The translations under genes were made by a program, and so were the position numbers. Below, in pieces: positions 57,779-64,000 of a DNA stretch of 64,000 bases. The first letter of the stretch is position 1, and each line of letters begins with the position of its first letter. Source of the stretch: Marinobacter zhejiangensis (lineage in GTDB: Bacteria; Pseudomonadota; Gammaproteobacteria; Pseudomonadales; Oleiphilaceae). The notes below the pieces were generated by a model. It was given only the letters and a program-made list of their open reading frames with translations, was not told the origin of the DNA and did no database searches. The stretch lies in the NCBI RefSeq assembly GCF_900114775.1, contig NZ_FOUE01000004.1, positions 372,001 to 436,000 of the forward strand, read 5' to 3'.

Positions 57779-57801
57779 AGTCGCCCCTCCGTGGCTGAAT
57801 G

Positions 57802-57817
57802 CTGTATATTTATACAG
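57802..57817. promoter_or_regulatory. LexA (SOS) box in front of intI
   Basis: CTGTATATTTATACAG fits CTGT-N8-ACAG with near-perfect symmetry. It is 24 bases from the intI start, inside the expected promoter. SOS control is known for many integron integrases. Confidence 0.88.
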
Positions 57818-58127
57818 TTATAATGAAAAAGCCTCGAAAATGCTAAAAATTCTGCGGCTTAATTTGCATGAGGCTGCACACTTTTCACAGAGCACCCTAG
57901 TAGTCCATTGATTTAGAAGCGGATTTTTTTGGTCTTTTGGATTTAACTTGCAGAAACGTGCAACAATAACTCGCGTGCAAACTTTTCACAGAAGCAGGGC
58001 AGGAAAAGCACCTGGGAGCCGGAGAGTAAGGGGATGAAAAGTAAAGGCTATTCGGGCTGTGACTCAATTTTGGACAGGGTAGTGGCGTTGCGGTTTAATA
58101 AGAATTCAAACTAATAAGCTGTTAAGC
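57818..58127. other. attI-like region of the integron
   Basis: About 310 bases without an ORF between the intI promoter and the first cassette. It holds an imperfect direct repeat: TGCACACTTTTCACAGAGCA (57875-57894) and a close copy at 57976-57996. It ends in GTTAAGC (58121-58127), a GTTRRRY crossover core where the first cassette begins. Exact attI limits cannot be set by eye. Confidence 0.65.
57875..57996 (+). repeat. Imperfect direct repeat in the attI region
   Basis: Two copies, 20 and 21 bases, at 57875-57894 and 57976-57996, sharing TGCA, ACTTTTCACAGA and GCA and differing by one substitution and one inserted A. Similar direct repeats bind IntI in attI1; a role here is inferred. Confidence 0.7.
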
Positions 58128-58145
58128 GAGATCAGGAATCGATTG

Positions 58146-58541
58146 ATGGGTGTACTTTGGACCACATATCCTCTGAATGATGAAATGACGGAGTGGCTCG
58201 ACTCTCTTGAGGTGCCTTACCCTAAAACACCATCAAGGTTCCCAACTGGCCGTGAAGTTAAAGATGCGATAGCCGAGCTAGGCGGTGTCAAAGTTACTAT
58301 TCGAGACAATGGTGTTGGTGCTACTTGGCAGGCTTGGTTGGAATCCGAGTCAAAACCAGATGAGCTATGGACTTTGCTCAACATAACTAACTATTCGGGC
58401 GATAATGAGTCGCAAGAAATATGGTTTGAAAAAGGTCATGATCAACTGATCAAGCAGATTTTAGCTGTGATTTGCAAGAAGTGCGGGCCCTTGGTTTTAA
58501 TACCTGACACAGGTGGAGATCCAGAAGTTGTCGGCGCATAA
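58146..58541 (+). CDS. Integron cassette 1: hypothetical protein (131 residues)
   Basis: A soluble, acidic protein of 131 residues starting MGVLWTTYPLNDEMTEWLDSL and ending in a CxxC-containing segment (VICKKCGPLVLIPDTGGDPEVVGA). It is the first cassette after attI, so it is best placed for expression from an integron promoter. The coding strand agrees with the other cassettes. ATG 58146 follows CAGGA. No family recognised; AT-richer than the core genes. Confidence 0.75.
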   Translation: MGVLWTTYPLNDEMTEWLDSLEVPYPKTPSRFPTGREVKDAIAELGGVKVTIRDNGVGATWQAWLESESKPDELWTLLNITNYSGDNESQEIWFEKGHDQLIKQILAVICKKCGPLVLIPDTGGDPEVVGA

Positions 58542-58649
58542 CAAGCACAAGCAAGGAACCAAACTACGCTCCGCCAATTTGCGGTTCGCTTCGCTCAATT
58601 TACCGCAAATTGGCTCCACTACGTTTGGCCCCTGTTGTGGCCGTTAAAG
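58537..58649 (+). other. attC site 1
   Basis: Begins CATAACAAGC, overlapping the cassette stop codon, and ends in the crossover core GTTAAAG (58643-58649). A long imperfect hairpin forms, with the inner arms GCCAATTTGCGG and CCGCAAATTGGC exactly complementary. Length about 113 bases fits the attC range. Confidence 0.88.
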
Positions 58650-58656
58650 GAAGCAA

Positions 58657-59037
58657 GTGAAGAAGATTCTAATCTTTGTGTCGTTCTCAGTCTTGGTTGC
58701 ATGCTCTAGCGATCAAACGGCATTCGAATTCAGTGATTATTCAAAGTGTGAGAACGATAGCGGGGAAAGGACGTTTGCGCGTGGCTCTCTCAATTCCTCT
58801 TGGGACGGCACTTATATCAATGCTGTTGTAGAGACCAATCTCAATTGTGCTCAAACACCGCAAAAACCGAGCTACCAAATCAAAGATAATGTGTTGGTAT
58901 TGGGTTTCGAGACTATTAGCCCCAAAGGCGGCTCGGCTCTTTGCGAATGTGGGCATAGAGTTGAATTCTCAATTCGGTCAGAAAAAGAAATACCAGTTAA
59001 GGTTCTAGTCAATGGGGCGGAATTCAGGCCCCTTTAA
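58657..59037 (+). CDS. Integron cassette 2: small lipoprotein
   Basis: 126 residues. GTG 58657 follows AAGGAAGC closely. MKKILIFVSFSVLVACSS is a signal peptide with a lipobox (VAC, Cys16). The mature part is polar, with Cys residues in YSKCENDSG, LNCAQTP and ALCECGHRVEF. No family recognised; probably membrane-attached and facing the periplasm. Confidence 0.78.
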   Translation: MKKILIFVSFSVLVACSSDQTAFEFSDYSKCENDSGERTFARGSLNSSWDGTYINAVVETNLNCAQTPQKPSYQIKDNVLVLGFETISPKGGSALCECGHRVEFSIRSEKEIPVKVLVNGAEFRPL

Positions 59038-59109
59038 CCAGTAGCGCAAGCGGACCGGTTTTCCGGCGCGGTTGCGCCTCCAAACCGGCCGCTTCGCATA
59101 GCGTTAGCA
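59032..59109 (+). other. attC site 2
   Basis: Begins TTTAACC at the cassette stop and ends GTTAGCA (59103-59109). Arms GCGCAAGCGGACCGGTTT and AAACCGGCCGCTTCGCA pair with the unpaired bases expected in a folded attC. About 78 bases. Confidence 0.88.
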
Positions 59110-59127
59110 TTTTCGAGAGGAAGTTGA

Positions 59128-59586
59128 GTGAAAGATGGGCTCGTAACTATAGTGCCGGTTATCGGTGTTCTCGGTGTAGTCATTGGTGCTTTGCTGCAAG
59201 GCTTTTTTAATCGGAAAAATCAGGTGGCAAACAATCTCTCTGAGCTCCAAAACAAAGCCTATTCTGATTTCCTAAATTCTGTATCGAAAATAGCTGTGGC
59301 TCAGCGTAAAAATCAGCGAACTGTCGTAACCGAGGAACTCTCAAATTTAGCAGACGCCAAGTCGCGAATTTGTGTTTATGGCCATGCTAGTGTGGTTCAT
59401 CATCTAGCTGATTTCTTGAGAGCTGGAGGTACGCTGCAAACTGAACAAGAAATCCTTTCGTTCACAAGGTTGTGCCTCCAGATTCGTGAGTCTGTAGGTA
59501 TGCGCGATAAGGAGCTTTATCCCTCGGATATCTCCCAGCTACTGTTTAGTATCGACGTCAAAGATGTCAAAACACCAGGCGCCTGA
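59128..59586 (+). CDS. Integron cassette 3: membrane-anchored hypothetical protein
   Basis: 152 residues. One N-terminal transmembrane helix (LVTIVPVIGVLGVVIGALLQGFF) is followed by a helical soluble domain (NKAYSDFLNSVSKIAVAQRK; VYGHASVVHHLADFLRAGG). GTG 59128 follows GAGAGGAAGTTGA. This single-helix plus cytoplasmic helix layout is common among small effector-like or regulator proteins, but no family is recognised. Confidence 0.75.
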   Translation: MKDGLVTIVPVIGVLGVVIGALLQGFFNRKNQVANNLSELQNKAYSDFLNSVSKIAVAQRKNQRTVVTEELSNLADAKSRICVYGHASVVHHLADFLRAGGTLQTEQEILSFTRLCLQIRESVGMRDKELYPSDISQLLFSIDVKDVKTPGA

Positions 59587-59669
59587 TGCTAACAAGGCAA
59601 TTAAATTCGTTCCGGCCCGATGGGCCTCCACCGGACGCCCTTGTCAGGGCGCCGTTTATTGCTGGCGTT
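59586..59669 (+). other. attC site 3, left part (split by the IS)
   Basis: Starts GATGCTAACAAGGC at the cassette stop and reads to GCTGGCGTT, where the IS begins. The missing core AGGC lies at 61209-61212, right of the IS. Joined, the end reads GGCGTTAGGC, a normal attC core. Confidence 0.85.
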
Positions 59670-61205
59670 GAGGCTGTAGAAAAACCCCAAAATCCCTAGA
59701 TTTTGATAGCATCAGGCAAACGGACAAGGAGTCGTCACGTGGCCAAGTTCAAACCTAAACCCCGTTTCAAACCCTACAACCACGACCAGAACGCCATGGT
59801 CGTGATCAACTACCAGGATCAGCTCCAGCCCGGCACCTTTGAACACGCGGTGCACTACCTGATCGAGCACAAGCTGGACCTGTCGGTGTTCTACCCCAAG
59901 TACCGCAACGAAGACACTGGCCGGCTGGCCTACGATCCGGCCATCCTGCTGAAGATTATCCTGTTCGCCTATTCCCGGGGCATCACCTCCAGCCGCGAGA
60001 TGCAGTGGTGCTGCGAGACCAACATCCAGTTCAAGGCGCTGTCCTGCGAGACCGTGCCCCATTTCACAACGCTGGCCAAGTTCGTCAGCGGCCATGCCGA
60101 GGCCATCGAAGAGTTGTTTGAACAGGTGCTGCTGGTGTGCCACGAGCAGGGCCTGCTGGGCAACGAACTGTTCGCCATCGATGGCTGCAAGATGTCCTCC
60201 AACGCCAGCAAGGAATGGTCCGGCACCTTCAAGGAACTGGAAGAGAAACGGACCAAACTAAGGCGCTTGATCCGCCACCACCTTAAAGCCCACTACGAAC
60301 GGGACGAGGCGGAAACCGAGGTCGAGCTGGATCGGGACATCCGCCGGGCCAAGACCATCCTGTCGCTGGATGAAGCCCTACAGAAAGTGGACCGCTTCCT
60401 AAAGACGAACCGCCCAAGGATGGGCCGGGGGAAGCGGAGCAAGGAAGTGAAGAGCAACATCACCGATAACGAAAGCGCCAAGATGACCACCAGCAAGGGC
60501 ACGATCCAGGGTTACAACGGCGTGGCCACCGTGGACAAGAAGTACCAGGTCATCATCGACGCTCAGGCCTTTGGCGAAGGCCAGGAACACCACACCCTGC
60601 AACCGGTGCTGGAAACGGTCGAAGCCCGCTACAAAAAACTGGGCATCGCAAAGAATATCTACCAACAAAACACCGTCATCACCGCCGACACCGGCTTCGC
60701 TAACGAAGCCAACATGCAGTACCTGCACGAACGGCAGATCAACGGCTACATTCCGGACAACAAATTCCGCAGCCGCGACCCAAAGTTCCAGAATCAGAAA
60801 GCCAAGTACGGCAAGCGGCATCAGAACCAGACGAACACACGCTGGGAAGACATGTCACCGGATGTCGGTGGTGGAACCGGTGTTCGGCAACATTGGCACG
60901 AACAAGGGGTTGAACCGCTTCAGCCTGCGGGGCCGAAAAAAGGTCCAGGGTCAGTGGCAGCTCTACTGTCTGGTGCATAACATAGAAAAATTAACGAATT
61001 ACGGGCAGTTAGCGGCATAAATGAGGGGCATGACAGGGCCGTCTGTGCCCGAGTCAGAGCAGGCATACCGCTTACAGATTAGAAACAGGGCCGAATTCGA
61101 CACCTTGAGTGGCGGAATCGGGAAATGGGCCAGTTACTGGCTGGAAAACAACATTGGACATCGGGCAGTGGGAAGCGGCTCCGGGAAGCGTTTTTCTACA
61201 GCCTC
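59670..61205 (+). mobile_element. IS1182-family-like insertion sequence, 1536 bp
   Basis: Bounded by perfect 16-bp terminal inverted repeats starting GAGGCTGTAGAAAAAC (59670-59685 and 61190-61205). It encodes a DDE-type IS1182-like transposase and is flanked by GTT on both sides (59667-59669 and 61206-61208), consistent with a 3-base target duplication. A subterminal hairpin CAAAATC-CCTA-GATTTTG (59688-59705) may block read-in transcription. GC content is higher than that of the cassettes. Confidence 0.9.
59739..61020 (+). pseudogene. IS1182-like transposase, internal deletion and frameshift
   Basis: Starts GTG 59739 (MAKFKPKPRFKPYNHDQNAM) after GGAG. Frame one runs intact to about 60855 (FAIDGCKMSSNASKEW, ITADTGFANEANMQYLHERQ); frame two continues from about 60862 with SVVEPVFGNIGTNKGLNRFSLRGRKK and the typical end HNIEKLTNYGQLAA. 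The segment normally between them, about 60-120 residues including a Cys-rich part, is missing. So the copy is very likely unable to move by itself. Confidence 0.85.
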
Positions 61206-61227
61206 GTTAGGCACAAAAGAGGATTGC

Positions 61228-61737
61228 ATGGAACTTAATTGTAATTGTAATTCATATGAAGATCTTCCATTGGATCTTGCTGTTATTCAGCAGAGAGTTC
61301 TGGAATATCAAAGCATGAAGAAGCACCTTAAACAGTTGACGCAAAAAATTGTAGAGAGATGGGTCGAGCATTATCGGTTATTCAGGTGTGAAGTATGTGG
61401 TCAGTACTGGCAGTCATCTTTAGCTCCGCGCGATGATGAAACATGGTATTTATTTAGAGTGCCAAATACCACGCAAAAATCATGGAAAGAGAGGCCATAT
61501 ATTTCGCCAGATATGATAGTTTTATATTTTGAAGCTAGAAGGGAATTTCTATCCAAAGATTTTGGCTTAAGCTCAAAACTGTGCAAAGTTGATGGTTGTA
61601 AGGAGTTTGCAATTTCGGGTTTAAATAAATGCCAATATCATCAGTTCTTGCAAATAGAAGGTCAGGAAGAAATGGATAATTTATTAAACAAAAGGTGGTT
61701 CGGTCCATACAGTCCTGACCTAATAAAAAATGCCTAG
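61228..61737 (+). CDS. Integron cassette 4: zinc-ribbon-like hypothetical protein
   Basis: 169 residues, strongly AT-rich, with two likely metal-binding sites: FRCEVCGQYW (CxxC) in the middle and CKVDGCKEFAISGLNKCQYHQ (C-x4-C, C-x2-H) near the C-terminus. ATG 61228 follows AGAGGA. The open frame reaches upstream into the IS end (61021), but that part is not native. No family recognised. Confidence 0.75.
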   Translation: MELNCNCNSYEDLPLDLAVIQQRVLEYQSMKKHLKQLTQKIVERWVEHYRLFRCEVCGQYWQSSLAPRDDETWYLFRVPNTTQKSWKERPYISPDMIVLYFEARREFLSKDFGLSSKLCKVDGCKEFAISGLNKCQYHQFLQIEGQEEMDNLLNKRWFGPYSPDLIKNA

Positions 61738-61803
61738 CAAACGCAAGCACTCGGGTCAAATTTCCGCTGCGATCCAAGTTGCCCGGTGTTGCGGGCGTTA
61801 AAT
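61731..61803 (+). other. attC site 4
   Basis: Begins at the cassette stop (TGCCTAGCAAACGC; the usual TAAC is TAGC here) and ends in GTTAAAT (61797-61803). Arms CACTCGGGTCAA and TTGCCCGGTG pair with a bulge. About 73 bases. Confidence 0.78.
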
Positions 61804-61816
61804 GCTACAGGAATGT

Positions 61817-62152
61817 ATGAGCTACGATCATCCAGTTGAAGTTGTCGAAAATGATGTGCTTGTTGTCTCTGTCGTAGGTGCAGACGGTGGATATTTCATG
61901 TGGCAAAAAGGCCTAACCCAAGAGGTTGGTTCGGACGACGGTACCTACTTCGAGTTCGATGACCAGATCAATGGCCGCCACAATCAAGTTAAAGAATGCA
62001 CCGTAACCAACTATGGTATTCACGTAGTGCTTGTGAATGGCAATTTGAAGAATTTGTACTTTTCTCCTGGCTTCGACAAATTTAAAGAGCTCCAGACTGG
62101 GCTAAACAAAATATATGCTGAACAAGTAGGCATCGTTGAGTTCAGCACTTAA
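61817..62152 (+). CDS. Integron cassette 5: small acidic hypothetical protein
   Basis: 111 residues beginning MSYDHPVEVVENDVLVVSVVG; probably beta-rich, with a C-terminal helix (FDKFKELQTGLNKIYAEQVGI). ATG 61817 follows AGGA; an ATG at 61802 lies inside the attC core and is less likely. No family recognised. Last intact cassette of the array. Confidence 0.72.
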   Translation: MSYDHPVEVVENDVLVVSVVGADGGYFMWQKGLTQEVGSDDGTYFEFDDQINGRHNQVKECTVTNYGIHVVLVNGNLKNLYFSPGFDKFKELQTGLNKIYAEQVGIVEFST

Positions 62153-62205
62153 CAATCGCAGGCAGTTTGCTACGCCGCCCCAGCTGCGGGCGCTATAGCA
62201 CCATC
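62145..62205 (+). other. attC site 5, degenerate
   Basis: Starts ACTTAACAATCGC and has short arms (GGCAGTTTGC...GCTGCGGGCGC), but ends CGCTATAGC where a GTTRRRY core is expected. The core has decayed or been lost. Confidence 0.55.
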
Positions 62206-62244
62206 TGACTGTTCACTTTGCGACCATAGTGATCGAAGACTGGT

Positions 62245-62649
62245 TCACGCAGGTTGCTTGTGCAACGTATAGTTATTGACAGAACTCCAAGGTGGCGGGT
62301 AAACCTCACCACTCAGCTTCTCCCAGGAATAAGCGGTGCCGTCGGGCAATGTGGCGATTTCCGCTTCTGTCGGAGTACGGACCTGGGTTAATTGCTTTAG
62401 CCGATCCAGCCAGGAAGAGCCTGGATTAATCTCGGGCTCTTCTACCTTCTTTGGTCGTTTGATCCCCCAACGCAGCGCCCGTGCTACCCAGTATCGACTT
62501 TGAGCAAACAGACCAAACAGCTTGCCTTTCGCGGGTTCGCCGTACTGGATAGCCGGGCCATCCAGCTAGTCGCCGGTTTCCTGATCGAACTCTAGCCATT
62601 TGGCCGTTCTGATGGGCTGATCCGCCCGTTTGGCACAAGGGCCATTCAT
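62245..62649 (-). pseudogene. Broken minus-strand gene remnant after the array
   Basis: A frame from ATG 62649 to TGA 62245 reads as a protein-like sequence (135 codons) with one internal TAG at codon 28 (62566-62568). It holds SRYWVARALRWG and ATLPDGTAYSWEKLSGEVYPPPW. A clean frame of this length on both sides of one stop suggests recent decay. I do not recognise the family; its orientation is opposite to the cassettes. Confidence 0.5.
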
Positions 62650-62752
62650 GGCCACGCCTCCCAAATTGCAATTTAAACGCTAACCAAAACACAGCGTTAC
62701 CGTTAAACTCAGTAATAAGTTTTTTTGCTCGAATCAGAAAAGGGATGTTTTC

Positions 62753-63589
62753 ATGCTAGCTACCCAGTTGCGCACACTATTCACCTTCCTGGTCTTGATG
62801 ACCTCAGCCGCGTCAGTTGCGGCGACTGAGGCGGAGGACGCCATTGATCTGCTGATGGAAAAATCAGGATTAACGGAGCAGGTTCAAAGCATTCCGCTGG
62901 CGATGAAGGAGGGCATGACGATGGCCCAGCAGCAGAGCCAGGCGATTCCTGACCCGGTGTTTCAGGCCATGCTCAGAAGCGCCGACCGGGCGTTTGTCAC
63001 TGAGGAAATCCTAACCTCACTGCGGGAGGCGCTGAACACGTCGCTGGAGCCTGCACAGGTGGAGGAGCTTCTGGAATGGTACAACTCGCCACTGGGCATG
63101 GAAATCACCCAAGTGGAGCAGGAGAACACCGGCGTTGACGCTCAGGAGCGAATGATGAGCCAGGCTGACAAGCTGCTCGCAGATCAACAGCGAGTTAAGT
63201 TTGCCCGCAAGCTGGATAAGCTGTTTGGTGCAACCGATATGGTCATGGACCTTCAGCAGTACACCGGGATGGCGGTTCTCTCAGCCCTGGTGATTGCCAA
63301 CCAACCAAATGCACCGGTTGATATGACCGCGCTCAATCGCCAGATCTCCAACCAGATCGAAGCGACCCGGCCAGCGGTGGAGCAGGGCATCATCCTCTCC
63401 CTGCTGTACTCCTACCAGGGTATCGAGATGTCGAAGCTGGACCGCTATGAAGACTTTCTGATGGAACCCAACACTCGCCACTTCAATGGTGTGGTTCTGG
63501 ACAGCCTGAACCAATCGCTGGAGCAGGGCATTGAGGAGTTCGCCAAAAGCCTGGCAAACCTGTTAGGCAGCAACCTTCAGCAGAGCTAA
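62753..63589 (+). CDS. DUF2059 periplasmic protein
   Basis: 278 residues. Signal peptide (TLFTFLVLMTSAASVAATEA), then two related helical blocks. The DUF2059 pattern is in FVTEEILTSLREALNTSLEPAQVEELLEWYNSPLGMEITQVEQ (about residues 80-125). Function unknown. ATG 62753 follows AGGGA. It marks the return to core genome after the integron. Confidence 0.85.
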   Translation: MLATQLRTLFTFLVLMTSAASVAATEAEDAIDLLMEKSGLTEQVQSIPLAMKEGMTMAQQQSQAIPDPVFQAMLRSADRAFVTEEILTSLREALNTSLEPAQVEELLEWYNSPLGMEITQVEQENTGVDAQERMMSQADKLLADQQRVKFARKLDKLFGATDMVMDLQQYTGMAVLSALVIANQPNAPVDMTALNRQISNQIEATRPAVEQGIILSLLYSYQGIEMSKLDRYEDFLMEPNTRHFNGVVLDSLNQSLEQGIEEFAKSLANLLGSNLQQS

Positions 63590-63600
63590 GGCCGGGGCGA

Positions 63601-64000
63601 CTACCACTCGACCCGGTCGCCCACCTCAATACTGTTGCTTTCGAAGAAGCCCTGGTTAACCTCCAGGGCAAATCGATACCGGACACCCGCCGGATAGATC
63701 GGGCAAGTCGGCTGCTGGATGCAGAGATCCATAGCCTTGATCGAGCCGATGGTGCCGTCTTCATCGAGATAGGCAATATCCAGCGGGATCAGGGTGTTCT
63801 GCATCCAAAAACCGAAGCTCCCGCTGCGGGACACCTCGTATACAAACAGCATTCCACTGTCCCACGCCATCGAATCCCGCCCCATCAGCCCCACGCGCCG
63901 CTCACTGGGAGAGTCGGCAATTTCGGCCGTCAGGGTGACGACCTTATCGCCGGACACAATGCGTACGGAACGCTTTTCAAGCTCCGGCGAGGGCGGCACA
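63601..64000 (-). CDS. DUF192 protein (5' end cut by window)
   Basis: 132 codons visible. DUF192 motifs: RRVGLMGRDSMAWDSGMLFVYE, FGFWMQNTLIPLDIAYLDEDGTIGSI and YRFALEVNQGFFESNSIEVGD. Proteins of this family are usually exported, so the signal peptide is probably beyond the right edge. Function unknown. It ends 11 bases from the convergent DUF2059 gene. Confidence 0.85.
   Translation of the reverse strand, partial: VPPSPELEKRSVRIVSGDKVVTLTAEIADSPSERRVGLMGRDSMAWDSGMLFVYEVSRSGSFGFWMQNTLIPLDIAYLDEDGTIGSIKAMDLCIQQPTCPIYPAGVRYRFALEVNQGFFESNSIEVGDRVEW

Noticed and set aside
61021..61227. N-terminal extension of cassette 4 into the IS
   Set aside because: The bases belong to the IS right end; the native cassette begins after GTTAGGC at 61206 and has its own ribosome site.
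62677..62709. CGCTAAC ... GTTAAAC pair resembling attC ends
   Set aside because: Only about 30 bases apart, too short for an attC and without inner arms.

Overview
The window is chromosomal DNA of a marine gammaproteobacterium, most likely Marinobacter or a close relative. This rests on recognising gene neighbourhoods and protein sequences by eye, not on a search. Several blocks match the gene order known from Pseudomonas and its relatives: mltD-gloB-methyltransferase-rnhA-dnaQ-fimL, cysI-DUF934-DUF2970-metH-nfuA, and yccA-tusDCBE. Coding density is high and about 58 kb looks like ordinary core genome.

Layout. 1-5.6 kb: yejABEF-type peptide ABC importer (minus strand; yejF runs off the left edge). 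5.6-12.4 kb: MltD, glyoxalase II, a methyltransferase, RNase HI, DNA polymerase III epsilon, and the twitching-motility scaffold FimL. 12.5-24.4 kb: SCP2 protein, SohB, an MDR oxidoreductase, sulfite reductase with its DUF934 partner, a 34-residue membrane microprotein, DUF2970, MetH, NfuA, DUF445. 24.4-27.6 kb: YbiB-like protein, TusEBCD for tRNA 2-thiolation, YccA. 27.8 kb: tRNA-Ser(UGA). 28-34.8 kb: 5-oxoprolinase PxpABC, ferrochelatase, a BigR-type sulfur-stress operon, and a phasin with a PhaD-like regulator. 34.8-43 kb: XthA, an HD hydrolase, the HsbR-HsbA signalling pair, GpsA, SixA, a radical SAM protein, DUF1285 and an FKBP. 43-47.2 kb: ETF:quinone oxidoreductase divergent from etfBA across about 0.8 kb that holds a perfect 20-bp palindrome of the PsrA type. 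47.3-56.5 kb: small membrane proteins, a saccharopine-dehydrogenase-like protein, the bd oxidase operon cydABDC, and a methyltransferase. 56.6 kb: tRNA-Leu(UAA).

The accessory part is 56.8-62.7 kb. It is a chromosomal (sedentary-type) integron: an integron integrase on the minus strand, a LexA box in front of it, an attI-like region with an imperfect direct repeat, and five plus-strand gene cassettes separated by attC hairpins. The cassettes are visibly AT-richer than the host and encode proteins I cannot assign. The integrase is broken: about 25 codons of the integron-specific segment are missing and the frame is shifted. An IS1182-type element has landed exactly in the GTTAGGC crossover core of the third attC, and its own transposase carries an internal deletion. 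The last attC is degenerate and is followed by a minus-strand pseudogene remnant. The array therefore looks frozen unless an intact integrase acts in trans.

Core genes resume with a DUF2059 protein and a DUF192 protein cut by the right edge. No CRISPR array, prophage or rRNA operon was seen.
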